Shown here piece by piece: positions 33,033-42,166 of a stretch of DNA of 64,000 nt. A model generated the notes under the pieces. The model did no database searches. It was not told the DNA's origin and worked only from the letters and a program-made list of their open reading frames with translations. Source of the stretch: Vanrija pseudolonga (taxonomy: Eukaryota > Basidiomycota > Tremellomycetes > Trichosporonales > Trichosporonaceae); NCBI RefSeq assembly GCF_020906515.1, contig NC_085849.1, forward strand, positions 2,418,001-2,482,000. The letters run 5' to 3'. Every line of letters begins with the position of its first letter. Position 1 is the first letter of the stretch. A program made the position numbers and the translations under genes.

Positions 33033-33876
33033 CGTAAGTCGCGTCAATGAAACCGTCCTCACACGCACAGGACCGGACCCTACCTTTCAAAAATCTTTCA
33101 TGCCCACTCTCGTTTGAGCCGTTCGCTGGTAGACACGGCCAACTCGTAGTGGATGTAACGAGAATGACATGTGTAGACCAAATGGTGTGGCACTGACACT
33201 AACGAGTCAGTGGCGCTACCTCGCACTAGGTCAGGAGGATTAAGCTCGAGATGGTGCCTCGGGTCCACGTTACCCATGTATCGGCTCCTCAACCCTCAGG
33301 TGCATACCACATTGTCGTCGGTATGCATCCCACTCATGCACTTACCCTGCTAGGACAACCCGCGTGGTCGACTCTGGAATGTCGCAGCGAGTAGCCGACG
33401 GCACTCCGCAGAGCGCTCAAGCGACACAATCAGGCGCGTGCCCAATCGACGCGACACGTCACACTAAAGAAATCAGTTCGATTCAAATCACCTCGCACAC
33501 TTTGAGCATCATTTCCCCCTTCACCAACCGCAGCCCCTCACACGCAATGGTCCCCACGTCGTCGATGTTATCGCGATGGCCGCCGTGTTCACGTGGATAG
33601 TACGTGGATCGATGCGTACAAAGCCCAGTCCCGCAACGAACTCGGAGCTCCGAAGCGTTGACTGACCCCGACTCCGACCCAGTAGGAGGTTTAAGCTCGA
33701 GACCGGTGCCTCACACCGAACCTACCTTTGTCTCGGCCCTACCAACCACACTATTCTGGGTCGATGCGTTCCTTTGTCCTCGCCATGCCCTGCAGCGAAC
33801 AAGGCATGAACCTCGCCCGTCACAGAGCATAAGAACCGCAGCTCAGCGACCCACTGATTCCACTCACCCACAAACC
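33033..33876. other. Intergenic region within the peptide cluster
   Basis: Contains a 28-base element at 33233-33260 repeated in near-identical form at 33684-33712, and the upstream region of precursor 4, with CATAAG at 33828-33833 about 49 bases before its ATG. No gene seen. Confidence 0.5.
33233..33712. repeat. Pair of ~28-base direct repeats containing TTAAGCTCGAGA
   Basis: Copies at 33233-33260 and 33684-33712 share AGGAGG(A/T)TTAAGCTCGAGA and then GGTGCCTC, differing by one substitution and a small change of two or three bases. They lie 451 bases apart between precursors 3 and 4. They may mark a local duplication or a shared control element. Confidence 0.65.
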
Positions 33877-34218
33877 ATGAAGGTCGCACTCGCGCTCATC
33901 GCGGCTCTGGCGGCCACCGTGCTCGCCACGCCCGTCCCCGCCCCGAAGGCCGAAGCCGCAGCCGAAGCCCAAGGCTGGGGCGGAGGTACCGGCGGCCCTC
34001 CCGTCGGGTGGGGCCCGCCCGGCTGGAAGCGCGACGCCGACGCGCAGACCTGGGGCGGGGGTACTGGCGGTGGTCCTGGAGGTGGTTGGGGTCCGCCCGG
34101 CTGGAAGAAGCGCAGTGCCGACGCTCAAGGCTGGGGCGGTGGTACCGGCGGTGGTCCTGGTAGTGGCTGGGGCCCGCCCGGTTGGAAGAAGCGGGATGCT
34201 GCCGCTGAGCAGGAGTAA
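33877..34218 (+). CDS. Secreted peptide precursor 4, three Gly/Trp-rich cores
   Basis: 113 residues as an uninterrupted frame. Signal peptide MKVALALIAALAATVLATP, pro-segment with PAPKAEAAAEA, then QGWGGGTGGPPVGWGPPGW (32-50), QTWGGGTGGGPGGGWGPPGW (57-76) and QGWGGGTGGGPGSGWGPPGW (84-103). They are followed by KR, KKR and KKR and by DADA or SADA spacers. All cores begin with Gln, which could cyclise to pyroglutamate after trimming, and end Gly-Pro-Pro-Gly-Trp. The internal glycine-rich half is longer than in the sister genes. The stop overlaps a good donor (GA then gtaagta at 34214), so a short extra 3' exon cannot be excluded. Confidence 0.8.
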   Translation: MKVALALIAALAATVLATPVPAPKAEAAAEAQGWGGGTGGPPVGWGPPGWKRDADAQTWGGGTGGGPGGGWGPPGWKKRSADAQGWGGGTGGGPGSGWGPPGWKKRDAAAEQE

Positions 34219-35327
34219 GTACGCGGCTCGCTGGGTCTGTCTTATGAGCTAGGTAAAGGCGGCATCGGTGTAGCACGTTGGAGGTCTGGTACCCCAGTCC
34301 AAGAGCAGGAGGTGTGGGGTTTGAGAAGTTCGTCCCGTAGCCGATGAATGGTATAGGATATATGTCGGGAGCAGGCCCCCTCTGCCCACTACCAGTGGCG
34401 CCGCTCATCACTCAGCACGATTGGTTGCACTGAACCGAACGTAGGGATTCGTTCAGGACGACAGAGAGTTACCTCAGTTCGGTACAGGTACGGAATGTAC
34501 CGGGGTGACTGAATAGAGTGGCACATCTAAGTGTGGCGTTACCCCAGCTGACGACCTGTGGAAGGGCAATAACTGCACGGGATCCGGGACCGGCCCGGCT
34601 CGGAGCCTCCGGGGCTCATTACCAGTGCTCAAGGCTGTGTGTGGTGGTTGAGGGGGGGGGGGGGGTACTCCCAGCGGGACTGGCAGGTGGGGGCCACCTG
34701 AACGGAAGGGCGACTCTACCTTCAGGCAGCGAGCGAGTGTCACTGGGGCGTGTGTGCCCGTCTCGGGAGCTTATTGCGAGCGGTGTCAGTGTGCGAGGTA
34801 TGGCGAGGTGGTGGTCTGGACCCCCAGTAGATGCTGGGTTGCCATGATTGTCCCGTAGCTTACGAACAGACGAGCTTGAGCTTATCATTGGGAACGGGAC
34901 CTGGTCTTCAACCGGGGCTCGTCCGTCGCCAGGCGTGAGCGAGTCACAGCAGTGCAACGACCCGTGTCAGCGGTCTTCGCCGCCGTCGAGCTACGAGTCA
35001 GCAAGCATAGGCCTCACTCCGTCTACGCAGTGACAGCCCCGCGTACCCTTCGATGGCCGCATTCTGCATCCGAGCCCGGAGCACAATAAGCTCGTCCCGA
35101 CGACGATCCGGGGCGGTTGTGGCACATTTGACGGCACATGTGGCAATCCACATGACGGGGATGTGGGCCGTGCGGGATGGCAACCACATCGCATTATCTC
35201 GTGGGCAGTGCAGTGCACGCATGTTGTATGCTTCCGGTACCATACACTGGGCGAGACGGCATGAGGTACATAACCCCCGTGTCAGGAGTCCGTCCATCTA
35301 AACCCCGACACCCACCCAACTCACACC
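34219..35327. other. Intergenic region within the peptide cluster
   Basis: 1.1 kb without a recognised gene. Two related blocks occur: GGTCTGGTACCCCAGT at 34283-34298 with GTCCCGTAGC at 34332, and GGTCTGGACCCCCAGT at 34813-34828 with GTCCCGTAGC at 34850. A G run lies near 34654-34665. TACATAACC near 35268-35276 is a TATA-like element about 60 bases before precursor 5. Confidence 0.5.
34283..34859. repeat. Diverged direct duplication of a ~55-base block
   Basis: GGTCTGG(T/A)(A/C)CCCCAGT followed 37-49 bases later by GTCCCGTAGC occurs at 34283-34341 and again at 34813-34859. The spacers differ. This pattern suggests an old local duplication in the interval between precursors 4 and 5; it was found by eye and may extend further. 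Confidence 0.45.
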
Positions 35328-35681
35328 ATGAAGACAGCCGCAGTCCTCCTCTTCGCGCTTTTCGCCACGACCCTCGCGGCCCCCGTTGCCGTCGCGGAAG
35401 CAGACGCCGACGTCAACGAGCGGACCTTCGGCATGGGTGCACCCCGCTGGAAGCGTGACGCGGATGTCGTCGACCGCACGTTCGGCAAGGGTGCCCCCCA
35501 CTGGCGACGCGACGCCGAACCCAGCCCGGACGCCAAGGTCGACGAGGGCACCTTCGGCAAGGGCGCACCTCACTGGCGGCGCGACGCCGAAGCCGACATC
35601 GAGGTCGACGCGCGCACCTTCGGCAAGGGTGCGCCCCATTGGAAGCGCGACCCCGACAACGACACCCATCAAGATGCCTAG
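35328..35681 (+). CDS. Secreted peptide precursor 5, four TFGxGAPxW cores
   Basis: 117 residues, single exon. Signal peptide MKTAAVLLFALFATTLAA, Ala/Asp-rich pro-segment, then TFGMGAPRW (33-41) and three copies of TFGKGAPHW (51-59, 75-83, 97-105). They are followed by KR, RR, RR and KR; three copies are preceded by a single Arg and one by Gly. Spacers are longer than in the sister genes and contain EADIEVDA-like acidic dipeptides. The nine-residue core (Thr-Phe-Gly at the start, Trp at the end) recalls the Cryptococcus quorum-sensing-like peptide Qsp1, NFGAPGGAYPW as I remember it. That similarity is suggestive and short. Last member of the cluster; the next gene is the convergent lipase. Confidence 0.8.
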   Translation: MKTAAVLLFALFATTLAAPVAVAEADADVNERTFGMGAPRWKRDADVVDRTFGKGAPHWRRDAEPSPDAKVDEGTFGKGAPHWRRDAEADIEVDARTFGKGAPHWKRDPDNDTHQDA

Positions 35682-35981
35682 AGCACAGGCGTAGACGTAC
35701 CACGCGGTGGTCGTAGAAATCCAACTCGCTTGCCTTCTTGCTCCCATGTCGGCAGATGTAGCGCCTCGCAGATCGCGTTCTATGGACACTCTGTTTTCGT
35801 TGTACGTCGCCGGTCCTGAGCCTCACGCGAGGAGCAGCTTGATCCCCGCCGTCAGGGTCTTGCCTGTGGCACTGCATCCCCCAATACATAGTCAATGACA
35901 AGACGGCTGCATCAATGGTTCATTCATCCACATCATGAGGCCTTTAAGTCGAGGGTCGCTATCTATACCCAGCGCGTAAGC
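35682..35981. other. Intergenic region between convergent genes
   Basis: 300 bases holding the 3' ends of precursor 5 and of the lipase gene. Nothing else seen. Confidence 0.45.
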
Positions 35982-37348
35982 CTACTTGCCCTCGCACGTG
36001 AGCTTCACGCCCCAGAAAGGGCCGCTATGGCTGGACAGGTTAGCGTCCATGACACATACTCAACTCACTACTCGGTGGTAAGCTTCGTCTGGCCCTGGGA
36101 GCACTGGGGGTTCTCCCTCCCGGGACAGTCGACGTACTCGCCGGCCGGGGTGATCCAGGTCTCGCCCCGCGGGTGGATGGCGTCTACTTTGCCGCCGCCG
36201 CCGCCAGCGACGGTGGACGGGAGTTCGAGTTGCTTGAGCTCGTGCGGCACGCTGTCCGACGAGTGGATCACGTAGCGGAAGCGATTGGCCTCGATCGTCT
36301 TCTCGACGTAGTCGGCCCACTTGGCCGTGCCGGTGCGCGGGGGGGTTGAACCCCCGCACAGTGACGGTCGCCTTGCCGTTGTAGCGGCTTGTCAGTCGTG
36401 GCCCGAGGATCTCGGCGGCTGCCGCGCCCTGCGAGTGGCCGACGAGGATGATGTGCTGGATGGAGCCATCGTTGACCCCAGTTGTTAGGAAGTCCTTGGT
36501 GCGGTCGTCGATCCCGTTCGCGACGTTGTAGAAGCCCCCGCGCACGCGCACGTCCGGGGGAGCCCCAGGGTCGTGCTGTTGGTCCAGCTCGCGCGCCGCA
36601 CCTTGTCCGTTGAAGAGGTTGCCCAAAGGCACAGTACCCTCCATGGCAAGGATGGCGTGCTTGTGGTCCTCATTGACCACAACATAGTCTGCCCCAGTCA
36701 GCTTGACCTAGACGAGATCGCGGCCGCTACGCACGCTTCGGGAGCCATCCGTCACCACCGTGCATCAGGACTCGGTGTTTGCCACGTTTGTTGAGGTCCT
36801 GGCACAGCGTGCACGTCCACGGCTTGACCTGATCGCCTTCGCACTTTGAAATGCTGCGGCTTAGTGCACGTAGAATGGCTCCCCAACACTCACGCGGAGT
36901 ACTTGGCGTACACCTCCCAGTCCCAGTTCTGCATGGGCTGGAGCTCGGGACCGGGGAGGTTCTTGCCATTGCCGCCCTTGCCAAAGCCGGTGCTGCCACC
37001 GCCACCACTGCCGCCGCCGGAGCCGGTGCCACTCCCACCGGGCACGGGTCGCAATGACCCCGAACCGCCAGGGGCTGGTTGCGGCGCCGGGACCGGGGCC
37101 GGGGCCGGCTGCGGGGCTGGCTCGGGGTTGGGTTGAGCAACTCCGACCCCCCCGGCACCCTTGCCAATGCCCTCCAGGCTAGGAGGTGCGCTGACCTTGG
37201 GGATCGTGCCGGCTGCCTTACCCGGTCCGTCGGGGATGCATTTTTGCTCGGGGCCCGGAACGCAGGGTTTGGCGGGGGCGGGGGCTGGTGCTGGTGCGGC
37301 GTGCGCGAGGAGCGCGAGGAGGCTTACTGCGAGTTGGAGGGTGAGCAT
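35982..37348 (-). CDS. Secreted class 3 lipase with an apparent one-base frameshift
   Basis: Exons 37348-36894, 36853-36735, 36688-36069 and 36024-35982. The product has a signal peptide (MLTLQLAVSLLALLAHA), a Pro/Ala then Gly-rich linker to about residue 135, and an alpha/beta-hydrolase domain: WDWEVYAKYSAISKC, VLMHGGDG, a conserved AMEGT strand, ILVGHSQGAAAAE with the nucleophile Ser, and FNPP. After FNPP the reading frame changes: translation matches the family again (RTGTAKWADYVEKT, then HSSDSVPHEL with a late Asp and His) only if the seven-base run at 36339-36345 is six. The exon phases confirm this, since exon 3 is one base too long to join the last exon (YGPFWGVKLTCEGK). Sequencing error or a recent inactivation are both possible. 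The enzyme would hydrolyse lipid esters outside the cell. Confidence 0.82.
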
Positions 37349-38394
37349 TGTGCTTGAGTTGTTGGTGTGCGTTGTGCCACTGCTCTTGTTGGTTATATAC
37401 CGTTGCGAGAGGTCTTGGCACAAACATTCGCTCGTGAGACAGCTTCAGCTGGTCGTGAAGACGTGCAACAAGCTCACGAACGGGCAGAAGAGTGGGTCGT
37501 GTATCGTCGTAAGCTCAGATTCGCGGTGCAGCGAGGCGCCAACAAGCAGTTTCAGAAGCACCAGGGTTCGGTCAGGTCCGCCGTCTGCTTGGACTGGAAT
37601 CCATACTCTGGAACACGGCCAGGGGGGATAAAGTTGGTGACGAGGGGGGGAGAGACGGCGTCGAGGAACGTCGAGGAACACGTCCGTCGGAGGTGGCATC
37701 GCATCGCCACACTTGTGTGCATCTTGCTGGTGTCTCATCGGACTGTGATCTCATCATCGCCTCGTGTCGTGCGTTGTCCCAGAGGCCGACCACTGTTGGT
37801 GCTTCCGGAGTCGCACGAGCTGTGGACCCCAGCCCTGTGAGAAAGGAGTCACTGGTAACATAAGCCGATGGGCGAGGGAAGATATGGGAGGCCACACCTG
37901 TACACGGCGCCACTGGGGCACACGCCGACGGAGTTCGAGCGTCGACAGCGGGGCTGTGACAAGACAGGCGTTGACGACAAGACGGCCACGACGTTGTGTC
38001 GCCGAATCCCTGTAGGGCTTCGAGAACCTCGACCCCGAACGGATCGGAAGCAGGGAAATGGTGCAGATTGATGTACAGTGCTGTCACATAGCTCCGAACC
38101 CCCAAATGAGCAAGCACAAGTGCATACGTCGCGTCCTTGAGCGCAGGGCAAAGCCAACATCGCCAGCATCGCAGCCACGTCAATCGCCACGCTCACCACA
38201 CACAGCGGCGGGACCAAAGCCACGCGCCGCCGCCGCCACGTGGAGTCAGCCCGCGTCTCCACCGCATCCGCCACCGCGACGCCAGTTCCGCCTGCAGTAT
38301 TCATTTGAGACGCCAGCGAGCGACGGCGTCGCCGCGACAAACAACATAACACCAACCTACGCGTCGTTCCCATCCTATCCTATCGCCATACACG
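37349..38394. other. Divergent promoter region
   Basis: About 1.05 kb between the lipase start (minus) and the Got1 start (plus). A TATA box for the lipase is at 37393-37399. The long frames on the minus strand (to about 203 codons) are Arg/Ser-rich chance frames. No gene recognised. Confidence 0.5.
37393..37399 (-). promoter_or_regulatory. TATA box of the lipase gene
   Basis: TATATAA on the minus strand, 45 bases before the lipase ATG at 37348. Canonical TATA boxes are rare in this window; a second one precedes the oxygenase gene. Confidence 0.6.
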
Positions 38395-39120
38395 ATGTGG
38401 CTCAGCGACAGGCAAAGTGGGCCTCTTTTGTGCGCTGCTCCCACTAACCCGCGCAGAGATCGGCGTCGGCCTCGTGGCTGCCGGCGTGTTCCTCCAGTTC
38501 CTCGGTACGTCGCGCGCGCCGTCGTCGTCGCGTGATCGCGCGCAGGAGCGCGATACTAACCCACCCCGCAGCCATCCTCCTCTTCTTCGACCGCCCCCTC
38601 CTGGCACTGGGTAACGTGAGTAGCTGTGCCCCTGCCCGCCCGCTCACCCCCCAGATCCTCTTCCTCACCGGCCTGCCGCTCATCATCGGCCCCACGCGGA
38701 CGTTCTACTTCTTCTCACGGCGCGAGAAGTGGCGCGGCACCGTGTGCTTCTTCGGCGGCATGTACGTGCGCCTTGGGGGCGAGACTGACCCCCGACAGCA
38801 TTTTGGTGTTTGCAAAGTGGCCCAAGATTGGGATTCTCGTCGAGTTTGTGGGCTTTATCGGGCTATTCGGGTGCGTATAGCGGCGAAGTACGGCTCGCTG
38901 ACCCCGCACAGCTCCTTCTTCCCCGTCGTCCTGCAGGCGCTCAGGCAAATACCCGTCATTGGATCCTTCCTCTCGCTGCCCTACATCAGACAGGTAGGTC
39001 GGGGAGTCGGCGCCGGCCGGTTGCGGCGGCGTGGTTGTGGCTGTGTAGGTGGGCAGACAGAGGGCTGACGCGCAGTAGGCTGCCGACCGGCTCGCGGGCG
39101 TCAGACAGAGCGCAGTTTAG
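38395..39120 (+). CDS. GOT1: Got1 Golgi vesicle transport protein
   Basis: Seven exons (38395-38416, 38457-38504, 38572-38615, 38655-38761, 38799-38870, 38912-38993, 39079-39120) give 138 residues, the same length as yeast Got1. MWLSDRQKIGVGLVAAGVFLQFL is the family N-terminus. Four membrane spans follow, around GVFLQFLAILLFFD, ILFLTGLPLIIGP, VEFVGFIGLFG and FFPVVLQALRQIPVIG. TRTFYFFSRREKWRG is the conserved cytosolic loop. Got1 sits in ER/Golgi membranes and assists vesicle fusion with the cis-Golgi. The last acceptor is cgcagtag: the second AG is used, because the first would add TAG. Several introns are only 37-41 bases. Confidence 0.93.
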
Positions 39121-39758
39121 ACTTGTTGCACGGCAGCAAACTTGGTGCAGCACATCTTGTGAGCTGAGCGAGGAAGCGAGGAGGCGAGGCGGCGAGAGCT
39201 CCGCGCGGCCTGCTTGCTACATTATAGGGCGCGGCGGTAATCCCGCGCGCCACACCACCACTCCCAGTAATGGGTACATGCATCGAATGATCACATACGG
39301 GACGTCTATGATGATATGTGTGGACATGCACGGCGACACGGAGCCGTACGGTGGTCGTGAACATTGCGAGCCGCGACGGCGTGAATAAGTGACGCGGCGG
39401 AGGGGGAAAGTTCGGAACGGCGGTCCGGCACCGCGGGGTCGACCTCGGGGGACAGCCGATGGTCGCCAGGGCTCGGGCTCGGAGCGCATGTTTTGTGCGG
39501 GTGGTGGTCAAAAGTTGTACAATAGTGTACATGTAAGGCTGTGAGAAGGTGGTGGTGGTGCGAGTGGTGGGTGCGGAGTTGCCGCCGCTTCGAACGTGGG
39601 TTGGGTTGGGGGTGGTTGGCGTGACTGGTGGCGGGCGGCGAGCTCGGCGTGGTCGGCAAGTGGGCTAGTCGAACGGGCGCGCCGGCTTTTGATTATGCGA
39701 AACAAACTGCTTCTGAACACTGGTCTTCGTCGTCGTCGTCGGGTCACCATCGTCACTG
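39121..39758. other. Intergenic region between convergent genes
   Basis: 640 bases with the 3' ends of Got1 and the next minus-strand gene. Contains a gtggtggtg tract near 39550. No gene seen, though the unknown gene next door could have a further 3' exon here. Confidence 0.45.
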
Positions 39759-40313
39759 CTATCGGCTGTTTGTAAAGCCCTGCCAGTGCGACTTTGGCTC
39801 GTTCGACTCCCACAGTGGGCGGAAGGCGTCGTGCGAGAAGCCGCCCGTGTCGACCGGGGACGCATTTGACGGGAGTACCGTGTTGTGGTGGGGGCGGTGG
39901 ATCGAGCTAGGCGCCTTGGGCTGCTCGTTCTTGACCGGCGCACTGAAGCCCGTCTCGCGGCGGCCGACAAAGGCGACCGACGAGCCATTGGCCGGCGAGA
40001 CGAGGGGTCCGCCACCGAGTGTCTGTCGTGGCGAGTTTCCAAGCCCCGTCGACCACGCCGAGCCCGCCGAGCTGAGCAGGTGCGCGGCCGGCTGCGCGGG
40101 CTCGTTCCACGAGCTCACTGGCGCCGGCGGGGGGACGGGCTCCGAGTCGTGGGGGCCCTGGGACGTGGCGGGCGGGATCGGCCGATAGTGGTTGAGCGAG
40201 GGCTGGTGCAGCGTCTGGGTGAGCTTTGCGTGCAGCTCCTTGAGATCGCCCGACTGCTGGCCGACGTGCATGCCGCCGTTGATGGTAGCGATGAGATCGT
40301 CCATCGACGCCAT
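39759..40313 (-). CDS. Small hypothetical protein, Ser/Pro/His-rich
   Basis: 184 residues in one exon, starting at the ATG at 40313. The N-terminus (MASMDDLIATINGGMHVGQQ) continues into an acidic/amphipathic helix with regular Leu spacing (LKELHAKLTQTL), which looks like an oligomerisation or partner-binding helix. The rest is disordered with Pro, Ser, Asn and His and ends SHWQGFTNSR. I do not recognise the family. Support comes from the long clean frame, the well-formed helix and the aac/cac-rich leader upstream. An extra 3' exon is possible, since another frame stays open for 30 codons past the stop. Confidence 0.6.
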   Translation of the reverse strand: MASMDDLIATINGGMHVGQQSGDLKELHAKLTQTLHQPSLNHYRPIPPATSQGPHDSEPVPPPAPVSSWNEPAQPAAHLLSSAGSAWSTGLGNSPRQTLGGGPLVSPANGSSVAFVGRRETGFSAPVKNEQPKAPSSIHRPHHNTVLPSNASPVDTGGFSHDAFRPLWESNEPKSHWQGFTNSR

Positions 40314-42166
40314 GATGGGCAAATGTTGATGTGGTTTGTGGGTGTGGTTGTGGGGGTCAAAGGTGATTGTGCCAATGGGTGGCGACGATGCGGTGGGAAT
40401 GGGGATTGATGAATCACGCAGAGCCTGCAGGGTACAATAAAAGTTGCCGCGTGTCGAGCAATGTCAGAGGGGGGGGGGTTGGGGCTCGGGCGTTCGGTTG
40501 CTGTTGTTGTAGCTGTAGCAAGTTGTCAAGACGCAAGGTGATGGTGTGTGTGATGACAAGTTTGTCGACAACAACTTGTCCCAGGTGGATATAGAGAGGG
40601 CGAGAGTAGAAGGGAGGGGGTGCAAACAAATGTCCTCACCCTGGGTGCTGTTCTGGTTGCTTTGTGATATACAAAAGGGGTGGTGTGATATAAACGTGAT
40701 AAGCGGGCCGGGACAACCACCGCCGCCCGCAGCGGCACGCACGCAGGCAGGCAGGCAAGGCCAGGCGGCAACCGGACCCGGGCACGTGGGAAGGGCTACA
40801 GTGCTGCAGTGGCTGTACTCTTTGTCGTACTCGGCGACGTCGCGCTGCATACCTGTCTGCCTGCATGCAGCAATGTCCCTCGCCACAGAGCTAACGCAGT
40901 CGCCGCCGACCCGCGGCTACATCGGCATGCACGAACCGTACGTAGCGTGGGAATGGGTTACGCGCGGGGCAAAATCAGCATCATCATTCAGAATAAATTC
41001 AGCGACAGTGGCGACAACTAGAAAAAGAAAATGACCGGACCACGGCGCCGGCGGCGGCGGGCTTTGTTTACCCTGTGTCTACTGCCTGCCTGGCTATGAA
41101 CGTGGGCCCACCGCGACGACGACACGAGTCGGACAAGCGGACGCCTCGCCTCGCTCGTCTCGAGACAGACGATCCTGAGCGGATGTGCATGCAGGAGTAA
41201 GCAACAATTTTACTTGCATTGCTTGGCCTGTCTGCCTGCGTGCGTGCTTGGTGCACACGCACCGTACCGGCGCGTAGCTGCCGACTGGCGACGATCGGAC
41301 CATTGGCCGACGCCAAGCCCACCGCGTTACGTGCTCGGTTTAAGCGGGCTTGGTTGGCAGTCTCGACCGGGGCACTGGCAGGCGACAGTGTTCCGGCGGC
41401 AGGCGGGGCACTGCGCACTCTGCACTCTGTCACCATTGCTGCTGGAATCGCAACCGTCCGTCCGGGAATCGCGCGCCGCGGCAACAGCCTCGGGTCGTCC
41501 GAACCGCTCCGCCCGCACAGCGACGTCCGCCTTCTCACGACGTGATGCTGGGCGTGCGTCGGGTGCAGCGGCGTACCATACCCGGTCCGGTGTGAGATGT
41601 TCTGGGCCTGCATACACGGGAAGGAAGGAAGACAGGGGGGCGGCCCAGCAATGGGCGCGTCGTGGACAACTGGCTTGTCGACGACACGACGGCGTATCAA
41701 TTGCCCTATCGCGTGTCGCCAGCCGCGCCATGGGTACCCGTACGGCGGGCGGCGGGCGATGCGCCACCCGCCACACCACACCACGCTCCCACCGATGATA
41801 GCGAGCGTCATTCGCCGCAACTGCCCAACGGGATGGCGGCAGTGCTGCTGCGTGTGAGCTGGGCGCTGGGGGAGGGCTGGGCGCTCGCTGCTGACGCGTC
41901 AGTCTGGCATAAGCTGGGCGTGCGTGACTGACCGTGCTCGACACATGCACAGTGCCTCGCGCGCGCCACGGGCAGCGCGTGGACTACCCTGCGGACAATC
42001 ACAGCGGCGTTGGGTGTGCTGTTCAGTCTCCCTCGTTTCAGTCTCCCTTCACAATGCCATGTCCGTGTCGTCTCCTTCACTCCTTGCATACATGCTCTGC
42101 TGCTACTCTACATGCTGTCTACTCCTTACGTGTTGCCTCCGAACACCCCGACCCCACTACACCCGC
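40314..42166. other. Long intergenic region without a recognised gene
   Basis: 1.85 kb. Upstream region of the preceding minus-strand gene and 3' flank of the oxygenase gene. Several chance frames of 190-250 codons overlap each other on both strands. No domain or repeat seen apart from gcaggcaggcagg-type tracts (about 40741-40760). Confidence 0.5.

Noticed and set aside
29614-35681. Dikaritin or other RiPP biosynthetic cluster
   Set aside because: No UstYa/UstYb-like, tyrosinase or methyltransferase gene lies nearby, and the cores lack Tyr; the alpha-factor-like or KEX2-repeat interpretation fits better.
36060-36680. Lipase read straight through in one frame as a 206-codon C-terminus
   Set aside because: After FNPP the sequence (HRHGQVGRLRREDD) loses all family resemblance, whereas the neighbouring frame regains it.
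37572-38373. Minus-strand frames of 174 and 203 codons between the lipase and Got1
   Set aside because: Overlapping in different phases, Arg/Ser-rich, no recognisable domain; the interval is better explained as a divergent promoter.
41068-41950. Long overlapping open frames on both strands (up to 250 codons)
   Set aside because: Arg/Pro-rich composition typical of GC-rich chance frames, no family features, and three frames open at once.
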